DNA of 9,784 bases, from positions 1 to 9,784 of the forward strand of contig QMQL01000018.1 of NCBI GenBank assembly GCA_003650505.1, read 5' to 3'. Shown here one piece after another: positions 1 to 7,069 of this stretch (position 1 is its first letter; the number at the start of each line of letters is the position of its first letter). Position numbers and translations under genes: made by a program. The notes under the pieces are model-generated. The model made no database searches. It was not told the DNA's origin and saw nothing but the letters and a program-made list of their open reading frames with translations. The stretch is from Candidatus Acetothermia bacterium. Lineage in GTDB: Bacteria; Bipolaricaulota; Bipolaricaulia; UBA7950; UBA9294.

Positions 1-215
1 ACTACGACGGGGTGAGGAAGAACCGGACGGTGATCGAGGACGGCGCCTTCATCGGATCGAACGCCTCCCTCGTCGCGCCGATAAGGATCGGCCGGGGTGC
101 GATCATCGCCGCTGGCTCGACGATAACCGATGACGTCCCGCCGAACCGGCTCGCCTTCGGTCGGGCGCGGCAGGTGATAAAGGAGAGGAGAGAGGATGAT
201 CGGGAGGAAGCTTAA
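1..215 (+). CDS. glmU: GlmU, bifunctional UDP-GlcNAc pyrophosphorylase / glucosamine-1-P acetyltransferase (C-terminal end only)
   Basis: The reading frame is open from the left edge (first full codon at position 3) and ends at the stop at 213-215, so only about the last 70 residues are present. It begins YDGVRKNRTVIEDGAFIGSN and continues through LVAPIRIG and the AAGSTIT stretch. These are imperfect hexapeptide repeats of a left-handed beta-helix, and the YDG...K..T.I...FIGSN...LVAPI pattern is that of the GlmU acetyltransferase domain, which acetylates glucosamine-1-phosphate from acetyl-CoA before uridylylation to UDP-GlcNAc for the cell wall. The tail RARQVIKERREDDREEA is short and charged, as in other GlmU proteins. 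The last 20 bases overlap prs, so the two are probably translationally coupled. Another hexapeptide-repeat transferase is possible but unlikely given the wording of the motif and the prs neighbour. Confidence 0.9.
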   Translation, partial: YDGVRKNRTVIEDGAFIGSNASLVAPIRIGRGAIIAAGSTITDDVPPNRLAFGRARQVIKERREDDREEA

Positions 216-1152
216 GCTGCTGGCGGGGAACGCCAATCCGCCCCTGGCGGAGGAGATATCGGCCGCACTCGGGATCCCGCTCTGCGATGCGGCGGTCGAC
301 CGGTTCAGCGACGGGGAGGTCAGGATACGGATCCGGGAGACGGTACGCGGTGCGGACGTATTCGTCATCCAGCCGACGTCCCCGCCGGTGAACGACAACC
401 TGATGGAGCTCCTTCTGATCATCGATGCCCTCCGCCGCGCGTCGGCCCGGAAGGTGATCGCGGTCGTCCCCTACTACGGGTACGCCCGTCAGGACCGGAA
501 GCACACCGGCCGGGTCCCGATATCCGCCCGTCTCGTCGCCAACCTGATCGAGGTGGCGGGTGCGGACCGCGTGTTGACGATGGACCTCCACGCCGGTCAG
601 ATCCAGGGGTTCTTCAACATTCCGGTCGACAACCTCCGCTCCGATTGGATATTCGCCGAACACGCCAAGATCGAGCTCGGCGACCTCGCCGAAGCGGTGA
701 TCGTCTCCCCTGACGCCGGAGGAGCGGTCCGGGCCCGGATGGTCGCCGAGCGGCTCGAGCTCCCCCTCGCGATCCTCGAGAAACGGCGGACGCGCGACGG
801 CTCGGACGTCGAGGTGATGAACGTGATCGGTGAGGTCGACGGGAAGCGGGCGATCCTCGTAGACGACATCCTCTCCTCGGGGAAGACCCTCAGGAAGGCG
901 GCGGAGACCCTTCTTGACCGGGGTGCCGGCGAGGTCCTCGCCTATTGCACACACGGGATCTTCTCGGGCGATGCCCTCGAAACCCTCGCCCGCTCGCCCT
1001 TGAAACGGGTCGTCGTAACCAATACCATATTCCAGGAAGAGGCGAAGAAAAGCGGGATCGTCGACTACATCTCCGTCGGCGAACATCTCGCCAAGACCAT
1101 TCACCGGATCTTCGAGTACAAGTCGGTGAGTCATCTCTTCCCCCATTATTGA
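196..1152 (+). CDS. prs: Ribose-phosphate pyrophosphokinase (PRPP synthetase)
   Basis: This 318-residue protein has the usual length for a class I PRPP synthetase, which makes PRPP from ribose-5-phosphate and ATP for purine, pyrimidine, His, Trp and NAD synthesis in the cytosol. Landmarks are RFSDGE (36-41), PYYGYARQDRK (92-102, ATP binding), MDLHAGQIQGFF (129-140, metal and ATP site), SPDAGG (171-176), the flexible-loop EKRRTR (195-200, catalytic Lys and Arg kept) and the C-terminal SVSHLF. The PRPP-binding loop reads VDDILSSGKT (222-231), where class I enzymes usually have DD-M/I-IDTAGT, so this site is atypical although the two leading Asp are kept. The ATG at 196 follows a long purine tract (about 180-194) with repeated AGGAG/GAGAGG, and the N-terminus matches the family (KLKLLAGNANPPLA). 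The start lies 20 bases inside glmU. Confidence 0.96.
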   Translation: MIGRKLKLLAGNANPPLAEEISAALGIPLCDAAVDRFSDGEVRIRIRETVRGADVFVIQPTSPPVNDNLMELLLIIDALRRASARKVIAVVPYYGYARQDRKHTGRVPISARLVANLIEVAGADRVLTMDLHAGQIQGFFNIPVDNLRSDWIFAEHAKIELGDLAEAVIVSPDAGGAVRARMVAERLELPLAILEKRRTRDGSDVEVMNVIGEVDGKRAILVDDILSSGKTLRKAAETLLDRGAGEVLAYCTHGIFSGDALETLARSPLKRVVVTNTIFQEEAKKSGIVDYISVGEHLAKTIHRIFEYKSVSHLFPHY

Positions 1153-1165
1153 GTCAGGAGAGGAA

Positions 1166-1819
1166 ATGCACACATTGAAGGTCAAGGAAAGGGCGACGGG
1201 GAAGGCGAACGCCCTCCGGCAGAGGGGGCTCGTTCCCGGCATTGTTTATGGACCGGCGATCGATGCGATTCCGATCGCCATCGAACAGCACGACTTGAGA
1301 GTCCTCTTCTCCAAGGTGACGCGGAGCTCCAGTATCAACCTGTCGATCGACGGGGATGAGCGGCGGGAGCTCGACGTCTTCCTCAAGGTCGTCGATTACG
1401 ATCCGATCACGGACGAGCCGCTCCACGTCGATTTTTATCACCCCGAGGTCGGGGTTCCGCTCAAGCTTCACGTTCCGGTAAAGATCGTCGGGGAATCGCC
1501 CGGGGTGAAGGCGGGCGGGATCTTGAACGTCCTGTTCAACGACATCCGCGTCCACGGCCTTCCGAAGGACATCCCACATCTGATCACGCTCGACGTCTCG
1601 CAGCTCGATCTCGGCGACTCGATCCACGTCTCCGACATCGATTTCGGGAACGTCGAGCCGCTCCTCCCGCCGGAGCGGACGATCGTCACCGTCATCGCCC
1701 CGCGCGGATACGCGGTGACCGAGGAGGAGGAGGCGGAAGAGGGCGAGATCGAGGCGGAGGCCGAGGGCGAGGAATCCCCAGGTGCCGAAACCGGGGAGAC
1801 GGAGGGCGAGGGAGAGTAG
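1166..1819 (+). CDS. rplY: 50S ribosomal protein bL25, CTC/TL5 long form
   Basis: A 217-residue bL25 of the general-stress CTC/TL5 type, which binds 5S rRNA in the central protuberance of the large subunit. Residues 1-90 are the L25 domain (LRQRGLVPGIVYG at 17-29, then a typical LHVDFY at 86-91). Residues about 95-180 are the second TL5 beta domain (PVKIVGESPGVKAGGIL, RVHGLPKDIP). The end from residue 186 is a low-complexity acidic tail: by count 17 of the last 32 residues are Glu, and none is Lys or Arg. Long acidic tails occur in this family but vary in length. The ATG at 1166 has AGGAG at 1156-1160, a 5-base spacing, and follows the prs stop by 13 bases. The stop at 1817-1819 directly abuts the pth start codon. 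Confidence 0.95.
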   Translation: MHTLKVKERATGKANALRQRGLVPGIVYGPAIDAIPIAIEQHDLRVLFSKVTRSSSINLSIDGDERRELDVFLKVVDYDPITDEPLHVDFYHPEVGVPLKLHVPVKIVGESPGVKAGGILNVLFNDIRVHGLPKDIPHLITLDVSQLDLGDSIHVSDIDFGNVEPLLPPERTIVTVIAPRGYAVTEEEEAEEGEIEAEAEGEESPGAETGETEGEGE

Positions 1820-2377
1820 TTGAAGGCCGTCTTCGGGTTGGGGAACCCCGGCCTGAACTACGCTCTGACCAGGCACAACGTCGGATTCCAGGCGATCGAC
1901 CTCTATCGTCGGCTGAACCGGGTCTCAGCGAAAGGACGGATCGAGGATGGGGGTCTGGTCTATCGCGACGGCGATCTCCTCCTCGTCAAACCCCTCTCCT
2001 ACATGAATGAGAGCGGTCCGGTCGTGAAAGCGATCCGGGAGAGATACGGGATCCCGCTTCACGATATCCTGATCGCCCACGATGATCTCGATCTTCCGCT
2101 CGGGAGGATGAAGGTCCGTCCGGCCGGCGGCCCCGGCTCCCACAAGGGGGTCCGGTCGGTCCTGGAGGCGCTCGGGACCGAGGACGTCGGCCGGCTGAAG
2201 ATCGGGATCGAGGTCGAGGGCCGGAGCGCACCTGGGGTGAGGTTCGTCCTCGAGCGGTTCACGCCGGAGGAATGGGAGCGGCTCCTCCCGGTCCTCGAGC
2301 GGGCGGTCGAGGCGATCGGGCTCTTCCGCGAGGAGGGACTGGAGGCGGTGATGACCCGCTTCAACCGGCCGGAGTGA
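1820..2377 (+). CDS. pth: Peptidyl-tRNA hydrolase
   Basis: This 185-residue enzyme releases peptides from drop-off peptidyl-tRNA and so recycles tRNA. The start is TTG at 1820, directly after the bL25 stop. No other start fits, because the family N-terminus (K-x-V-x-GLGNPG) begins right there. Catalytic landmarks are Asn9 in GLGNPG, His19 in TRHN, YMNESG (Asn63) and the general-acid region AHDDLDLP (Asp88). The segment that in the E. coli enzyme reads GGHNG is GSHKG here, so the substrate-contact Asn (114 in E. coli) is Lys109. Whether that is common in relatives I cannot check. The purine-rich end of the bL25 gene (GGAGGGCGAGGGAGAG, about 1800-1815) can serve as its ribosome binding site, so translation is probably coupled to bL25. 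The stop codon lies in the loop of a small hairpin (2362-2385). Confidence 0.95.
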   Translation: MKAVFGLGNPGLNYALTRHNVGFQAIDLYRRLNRVSAKGRIEDGGLVYRDGDLLLVKPLSYMNESGPVVKAIRERYGIPLHDILIAHDDLDLPLGRMKVRPAGGPGSHKGVRSVLEALGTEDVGRLKIGIEVEGRSAPGVRFVLERFTPEEWERLLPVLERAVEAIGLFREEGLEAVMTRFNRPE

Positions 2378-2385
2378 GCCGGTTG
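2362..2385 (+). other. Hairpin around the pth stop codon
   Basis: CAACCGGC (2362-2369) and GCCGGTTG (2378-2385) form a perfect 8-bp stem with an 8-base loop that contains the pth stop codon. A second small stem follows at 2385-2400 (GTCGCC, GGAA loop, GGCGGC, with one G-U pair). Neither is followed by a run of T, so this is not a standard intrinsic terminator. It could slow or partly end transcription of the glmU-prs-bL25-pth unit. The right arm overlaps the proposed -35 of clpC. Confidence 0.4.
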
Positions 2386-2410
2386 TCGCCGGAAGGCGGC
2401 CCGATATACT
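2383..2410 (+). promoter_or_regulatory. Putative sigma-A-type promoter for clpC, with a direct repeat at the start site
   Basis: TTGTCG (2383-2388, 4 of 6 to TTGACA) and TATACT (2405-2410, 5 of 6 to TATAAT) are separated by 16 bases. They lie in the only real gap between pth and clpC and predict a transcript start near 2417, some 24 bases before the clpC ATG. The heptamer CCGATAT occurs twice in direct orientation, at 2401-2407 (overlapping the -10) and 2416-2422 (over the predicted start), 15 bases apart start to start. This placement is where a repressor operator would be expected. Known CtsR operators (tandem GGTCAAA) and CIRCE elements are not present. Confidence 0.5.
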
Positions 2411-2440
2411 CTTATCCGATATTCCGTTGAGGGAGTGAAA

Positions 2441-4864
2441 ATGTACGATCGGTTCTCGCGCGAATCGATGGAGATCATCGCGATCGCCCAGGAAGAGGCG
2501 GAGGAATGGCGGCACAGCTACGTAGGTACTGAGCATCTCCTCCTCGCGTTCCTCAAGATCGTCGGTAGCGACGTCCACCGGTTCCTGACGACCCATGGTA
2601 TCACCTACGAGAAGGTCGCTTCCTTCCTTGAGGAGGAGAAGGGGCGGGGGGAGGTCCGCCTCTCCGCCGACGATCTCGAGCCGACCCCGCGGTTGAAGCG
2701 GGTGATGAAGATGGGATACGAGGAGGCCCGCCGCGCCGGCCTGAGCACGATCCGTCCCGAACACCTCCTGATGGGGATGCTCCGCGATGGGGAGGGGACC
2801 GGGGCGACGATCCTCCAGCATCTCGGCGTCGACCTCGCCAAGACCCGCGCCTATTTCCTCCCTCAGGGAGGTCTCGGGATGACGATCCGCGCCTCCAGGC
2901 GTCAGCAACAGCAGAGGAAAGGGAACCTGATCGAGTTCAGCCGGAACCTGGTCGAGGAGGCGGCGGCCGGGAACCTCGATCCTGTGATCGGCCGCGACGA
3001 GGAGATGGAGCGGATCATCCAGACGTTGACCCGCCGGAAGAAGAACAACCCCGCCCTGATCGGCGAGTCGGGCGTCGGGAAGACGGCGATCGTGGAGGGG
3101 CTCGCTCAGAGGATCGCCTCGGGTGACGTCCCGGCGATCCTCCGTTCGAAGGAGATCCTCGAGCTCGACATGGCTTCGGTCGTCGCCGGGACGAAGTACC
3201 GCGGGGAGTTCGAACAGCGGTTGAAGGCGCTGATCAGTCAGGTGATGGCATCGGATGACATCATCCTGTTCATCGACGAGCTGCAGACGGTCGTCGGAGC
3301 CGGCGGGGCGGAGGGGGCGATCGACGCCTCCTCGATCCTGAAGCCGCCGCTCGCCTCCGGGGCGATCCAGTGCATCGGGACGGCGACCCCGGACGAGTAT
3401 CGGAAGTCGATCGAGAAGGACCCGGCGCTGAAGCGGCGGTTCAAGACGATCTACGTCGAGGAGCCGTCGGTTGAGGATACGGTGAAGATCCTGAAGGGGC
3501 TCCGCCCCCGCTATGAGGCGCACCACGGGGTGAAGATCACCGATGATGCCCTCTACCAGGCGGCCCGCCTCTCCGACCGCTACGTCACCGACCAGTTCCT
3601 CCCGGACAAGGCGATCGACCTGATCGATGAGACAGCGGCGAGGATAAAGCTGCAGCGGACGAGGATCCCCGACGAGGTCAGGGAGATGATGGAGAAGGTC
3701 GAGGAGCTCGACGAGAGGGAGCGGGAGGCAGTCAGCGAGCAGGACTACGAGGCCGCGGCCCGCCTCCGGGACGAGAAGCGGAAGCTCGTTGAGGAGATCG
3801 AGGGGATGAGCGAGTCCGACTACGAGACGAACGGCCTTCAGGCGACCGGGCAGGACATCGCGCGGATGGTCTCGATGTGGACCGGCGTCCCGATCGGACA
3901 CGTCGAGGAGGAGGAGACCGCCCGGCTCGTCAACATGGAGGGGAAGATCCACGAGCGGCTGATCGCCCAGGAGGAGGCGGTCCGCGCCGTCTCCCGCTCG
4001 ATCCGGCGCGCCTACGCCGGGGTGAAGAACCCGCGCCGGCCGGTCGGGGTGTTCATGTTCCTCGGCCCGACCGGGGTGGGGAAGACCGAGCTCTCCAAGA
4101 CCCTCGCCGAGTTCCTGTTCGGGGACGAGGACGCCCTGATCCGGGTCGACATGTCGGAGTACATGGAGCGGTTCTCCGTCTCCCGGCTCGTCGGCGCCCC
4201 TCCCGGCTACGTCGGCTACGAGGAGGCGGGGGAGCTGACCGAGAAGGTCCGGCACCGCCCGTATTCGGTCGTCCTGTTCGACGAGATCGAGAAGGCCCAC
4301 CGCGACGTGTTCAACATCCTCCTCCAGGTGATGGAGGATGGGATCCTGACCGACTCGCAGGGCCGGCGCGTCGACTTCCGGAACACCGTTCTGATCATGA
4401 CCTCGAACGTGGGGAGCGAGCTGATCGCCTCCCGCGACACCCTGGGGTTCACCGGCGCCGATGAGGGCTCGGAGGAGTCCTATCAGGACATGAAGACCCG
4501 CGTCATCGGCGAGGTGAGGAAGGTATTCCGGCCGGAGTTTTTGAACCGGCTCGATGACATCATCGTCTTCCACGAGCTGAACCGCGAGCAGGTCAGGCAG
4601 ATAGCCGAGCTGATGGTGAATGAGCTCCGGCAGCGCCTGCAGGACGAGCGGGAGATCACCTTCGAGCTCGACGATTCGGCGTGGGACCTCCTGATCGAGA
4701 AGGGTTACGACTCCAAGTACGGTGCACGACCGATGCGCCGGACGATCGAGCGGCTGATCGAGAACCCGATCTCCGAGGAGATCCTCCTCGGGACCTTCCC
4801 CCCCGGTTGTCGCGTCGTGGCGAGGGCGGACGGGGATGAGCTCCGCTTCAAAGCGGAAGGCTGA
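2441..4864 (+). CDS. clpC: ClpC, AAA+ ATPase/unfoldase subunit of the Clp protease
   Basis: An 807-residue HSP100 protein. It unfolds substrates and threads them into ClpP (no clpP in this window). Domains: double Clp_N repeat (about 1-140, YVGTEHLLLAFL and IRPEHLLMGML); NBD1 with Walker A GESGVGKT (208-215), pore loop KYRG (252-255) and Walker B ILFIDE (275-280); a UVR segment in the middle domain (about 424-459); NBD2 with Walker A GPTGVGKT (542-549), GYVGY pore loop (589-593), Walker B VVLFDE (610-615) and MTSN (653-656). LGF at 668-670 sits in the ClpP-docking loop. With the UVR segment this marks ClpC rather than ClpB. NBD1 is slightly off consensus: FIDELQT for the usual FIDELHT, and IGTATPDEY for IGATTLDEY. 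I chose the ATG at 2441 (SD GAGGGAG at 2429-2435). A GTG at 2435 is in frame but falls inside the SD. radA follows after 2 bases. Confidence 0.96.
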   Translation: MYDRFSRESMEIIAIAQEEAEEWRHSYVGTEHLLLAFLKIVGSDVHRFLTTHGITYEKVASFLEEEKGRGEVRLSADDLEPTPRLKRVMKMGYEEARRAGLSTIRPEHLLMGMLRDGEGTGATILQHLGVDLAKTRAYFLPQGGLGMTIRASRRQQQQRKGNLIEFSRNLVEEAAAGNLDPVIGRDEEMERIIQTLTRRKKNNPALIGESGVGKTAIVEGLAQRIASGDVPAILRSKEILELDMASVVAGTKYRGEFEQRLKALISQVMASDDIILFIDELQTVVGAGGAEGAIDASSILKPPLASGAIQCIGTATPDEYRKSIEKDPALKRRFKTIYVEEPSVEDTVKILKGLRPRYEAHHGVKITDDALYQAARLSDRYVTDQFLPDKAIDLIDETAARIKLQRTRIPDEVREMMEKVEELDEREREAVSEQDYEAAARLRDEKRKLVEEIEGMSESDYETNGLQATGQDIARMVSMWTGVPIGHVEEEETARLVNMEGKIHERLIAQEEAVRAVSRSIRRAYAGVKNPRRPVGVFMFLGPTGVGKTELSKTLAEFLFGDEDALIRVDMSEYMERFSVSRLVGAPPGYVGYEEAGELTEKVRHRPYSVVLFDEIEKAHRDVFNILLQVMEDGILTDSQGRRVDFRNTVLIMTSNVGSELIASRDTLGFTGADEGSEESYQDMKTRVIGEVRKVFRPEFLNRLDDIIVFHELNREQVRQIAELMVNELRQRLQDEREITFELDDSAWDLLIEKGYDSKYGARPMRRTIERLIENPISEEILLGTFPPGCRVVARADGDELRFKAEG

Positions 4865-4866
4865 AG

Positions 4867-6204
4867 ATGCCGTTCGTCTGCTCCGAATGCGGATACCGCT
4901 CGGTGAAGTGGTACGGCCGCTGCCCGAACTGCGGGGCGTGGGATTCCCTCGTCGAGGAGGGACCGGCGACGGAGGACGACTCCTCCTGGATCGGTGAGGG
5001 ACTTCGCGCGATCACCGAGATCGACCTGGCGGAGCTGAAGCGGGTCCCGACCGGACTGCCGGAGTTCGACCGGCTCCTCGGCGGCGGCCTCGTCCCCGGC
5101 GGGGTGGTCCTGTTCGGGGGGGAGCCTGGGATCGGGAAATCGACCCTCCTCCTCCAGCTCGCCGACTCCCTTTCCGGCCGGTGCGGGAAGGTCCTCTACG
5201 TATCCGGGGAGGAGTCGGAGGGGCAGGTGAAGCTCCGCGCCGATCGGCTCGGGGTGAAGAGCGCCGACCTGTTCGTCCTCTCCGAGCAGGCGCTCGCCCG
5301 CGTCTCCGCAGCGATCGAGCGGCTCGAGCCATCCGTCCTGATCGTCGATTCGATCCAGACCGTCCGTAGCTCCCGCGCCGAGGGGGCGGCCGGGAGCCTC
5401 CGCCAGCTCCGTGCGGTCAGCGGCGAGCTCGCCCAGCTCGCAAAATCCCGCGGGATGGCGACCCTCCTCGTCGGGCACATAACCAAGGAGGGGGCGTTCG
5501 CCGGGCCGAAGACGGTAGAGCACCTGGTCGACGTCGCCGTCTACATGGAGGGGAGCCGGGCCGAGGACCTCCGGATCGTCCGGTCGGTGAAGAACCGGTT
5601 CGGCGCGACGAACGAGGTCGCCGTCTTCAGGATGACCGAGGATGGCCTCCGCGAGGTCGAGAACCCATCCGGTTTCTTCCTCGATGATCTTAAGGGGGAG
5701 CCGAGACCGGGGACGGCCGTCGCCCCTATCCTCGAGGGGACGCGGCCGATCCTCGTCGAGATCCAGGCCCTCGTCTCCCCGACCGGCGGGTACGGGGTAC
5801 CACAGCGTCGCGCGACCGGGCTCGATGTCAACCGCGTCTTGTTGCTCCTCGCCGTGATCGACAAGCGGCTCTCGATCAACGTCAGCGGGGCGGACGTCTA
5901 TCTATCTATCGCCGGTGGCCTCGAGGTCCGCGAGCGGGGGACCGATCTCGGCGTGATCGGAGCCGTCGTCTCGAGCCTTCGGGATCGGCCGATCCCGAAG
6001 CGGACGGCCATCGTCGGCGGGGTCGGCCTCGCCGGTGAGGTAAGGCCGGTGAAGAGGCTCGGCGAGCGGATAAGGGAAGCGGATAAGATGGGATACGAGC
6101 GGATCCTCGTCCCGGCCTCGTTCAAGGGCCGCTCCCCCGGTAAGATCGATATCGTCCCGGTCGGATCGATCGAGAGGGCGATCGCCGAGCTCGAGCTCGA
6201 TTAG
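4867..6204 (+). CDS. radA: RadA, DNA repair / branch-migration ATPase
   Basis: A full-length 445-residue RadA (Sms), a RecA-like DnaB-type helicase that extends the RecA-made D-loop in recombinational repair. An N-terminal C4 zinc finger has Cys5, Cys8, Cys19 and Cys22 (CSECG...CPNCG). The ATPase core carries Walker A GGEPGIGKS (84-92), Walker B VLIVDS (157-162), the GHITKEG segment (203-209) and the RadA signature KNRFG (242-246). The C-terminal part (about 280-445) is the Lon-protease-like domain without a protease site, with SPTGGYGVPQRRATGLD at 304-320. The ATG at 4867 has GGAAGG (4855-4860) as SD inside the clpC end, and only 2 bases separate the clpC stop from it, so the two are likely translationally coupled. 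clpC-radA adjacency is a known arrangement in Gram-positive bacteria, where disA often follows. Here a purine phosphorylase follows instead. Confidence 0.97.
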   Translation: MPFVCSECGYRSVKWYGRCPNCGAWDSLVEEGPATEDDSSWIGEGLRAITEIDLAELKRVPTGLPEFDRLLGGGLVPGGVVLFGGEPGIGKSTLLLQLADSLSGRCGKVLYVSGEESEGQVKLRADRLGVKSADLFVLSEQALARVSAAIERLEPSVLIVDSIQTVRSSRAEGAAGSLRQLRAVSGELAQLAKSRGMATLLVGHITKEGAFAGPKTVEHLVDVAVYMEGSRAEDLRIVRSVKNRFGATNEVAVFRMTEDGLREVENPSGFFLDDLKGEPRPGTAVAPILEGTRPILVEIQALVSPTGGYGVPQRRATGLDVNRVLLLLAVIDKRLSINVSGADVYLSIAGGLEVRERGTDLGVIGAVVSSLRDRPIPKRTAIVGGVGLAGEVRPVKRLGERIREADKMGYERILVPASFKGRSPGKIDIVPVGSIERAIAELELD

Positions 6205-6216
6205 CAAGGAGAAGAG

Positions 6217-7062
6217 ATGAATGATGATCGTTTGAAGAAGGTAAAAGAGGCGGCCGCGGCCGTCCGAAAACGGATAGAAGTCGATCCGGTCGTTGCGATC
6301 ACGCTCGGGTCCGGGCTTTCCGACGCGTTCGGGATCCCGGATGGCGGGGCGAGGATCGATACGGCCGAGATCCCGGGGTTCCCCCGTCCGACCGTCGCCG
6401 GCCATTCCGGCGGCCTCTGGGCCGGGGAGATCGGCGCGGTCCCCGTCATCATCCAGCGGGGGAGGGTTCACTACTACGAGGGGTGGAGCCTCGATGATGT
6501 TACCTTCTCAACGAGGATGTTCGCCCTCCTCGGCGTTAGAACCCTGATCGTCACCAACGCTTCCGGGGCGATCAATCCCGAAATCCGCGCCGGAGACCTC
6601 GTTCTGATCAGCGATCACATAAACATGCTCGGAGCCAATCCCCTTCGCGGGGCGAACATCGACGAGCTCGGCCCCCGCTTCCCCGACATGTCGGCCGCCT
6701 ACACCCCCCGCCTCCGGAGGCTGGCAAGGTCGGTCGCTTCAAACGAGGGGATCGATCTGAAGGAGGGTGTGTACGTCGCTACCCTCGGGCCGTCGTACGA
6801 GACACCTGCCGAGATCCGCGCGTTCCGCGCGCTCGGAGCCGATATCGTTGGGATGTCGACCGTCCCCGAGGTGATCGTCGCTGCCCATGCCGGGATGGAT
6901 ATACTCGGGATCTCGATCGCCACCAACCTCGCCGCCGGAGTCGATCCGAGGGCGAGGCTGACCCACGCCGAGGTGATCGAGACGACGAAGCGGAAGGGTG
7001 CGGAGATGCGCCGTCTCCTCCTCGCGCTTATCCCGATGATCCCCGGGCAAAAACCGGGATAG
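6217..7062 (+). CDS. punA: Purine-nucleoside phosphorylase, trimeric (PNP/MTAP) family
   Basis: A 281-residue enzyme that splits purine nucleosides with phosphate to give the free base and (deoxy)ribose-1-phosphate, in purine salvage. It follows the trimeric family, not the hexameric DeoD type. Visible are LGSGLS (30-35, phosphate serine), GHSG (62-65), GRVHYYEG (82-89), TNASGAINPE (113-122), DHINMLGANPL (133-143), GPSYETPAEIR (191-201), GMSTVPE (212-218) and ATNLAAG (235-241). Glu195, Met213 and Asn237 match the human PNP residues Glu201, Met219 and Asn243, which bind the 6-oxopurine, so inosine and guanosine are the likely substrates. The ATG at 6217 has a strong AAGGAG (6206-6211) with a 5-base spacing and starts 12 bases after radA. 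It is probably co-transcribed with clpC-radA. Functionally it is tied more to prs upstream. Confidence 0.93.
   Translation: MNDDRLKKVKEAAAAVRKRIEVDPVVAITLGSGLSDAFGIPDGGARIDTAEIPGFPRPTVAGHSGGLWAGEIGAVPVIIQRGRVHYYEGWSLDDVTFSTRMFALLGVRTLIVTNASGAINPEIRAGDLVLISDHINMLGANPLRGANIDELGPRFPDMSAAYTPRLRRLARSVASNEGIDLKEGVYVATLGPSYETPAEIRAFRALGADIVGMSTVPEVIVAAHAGMDILGISIATNLAAGVDPRARLTHAEVIETTKRKGAEMRRLLLALIPMIPGQKPG
7039..7060 (+). other. Small hairpin at the end of punA
   Basis: ATCCC..GG (7039-7046) pairs with CCGGGAT (7054-7060) with one bulged C and a GCAAAAA loop. The hairpin ends at the punA stop codon and is followed by AGGGGG, not by T residues. It is therefore a weak candidate for a transcription end, listed only because no better terminator is visible before the gdhA promoter. 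Confidence 0.25.
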
Positions 7063-7069
7063 GGGGCGA

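Noticed and set aside
1..840. Striking abundance of GATC (15 counted in the first 840 bases, against about 3 expected from composition).
   Set aside because: Most arise from codons ending in G followed by the favoured Ile codon ATC, or from GAT/GA plus TC junctions. Codon choice explains it, so it is not evidence for Dam-type control.
103..1242. A 379-codon - strand frame opposite prs.
   Set aside because: It is a shadow of prs codon bias, with Arg/Asp/Pro/Gly-rich translation, no family motif and no ribosome binding site. The same holds for the - strand frames opposite bL25, radA, punA and gdhA.
2435..2440. GTG at 2435 as an alternative clpC start.
   Set aside because: It overlaps the SD (GAGGGAG), and ClpC proteins begin near the MYDRFS motif at the ATG at 2441.
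3877..4464. A 195-codon + strand frame inside clpC in another phase.
   Set aside because: It lies wholly within the well-conserved NBD2 of clpC, and its translation is an Arg/Pro/Gly-rich artefact of high GC.
1925..4573. An 882-codon open frame on the - strand opposite pth and clpC.
   Set aside because: It is codon-aligned with pth and clpC, which share one frame, and exists only because the sense genes avoid TTA, CTA and TCA codons over this stretch. The translation is low-complexity (rich in Leu, Arg, Asp and Pro) and shows no domain.
6186..6199. A perfect 14-bp palindrome CGAGCTCGAGCTCG at the end of radA.
   Set aside because: It encodes the repeated Glu-Leu-Glu-Leu end of RadA with preferred codons and is not followed by a T run.
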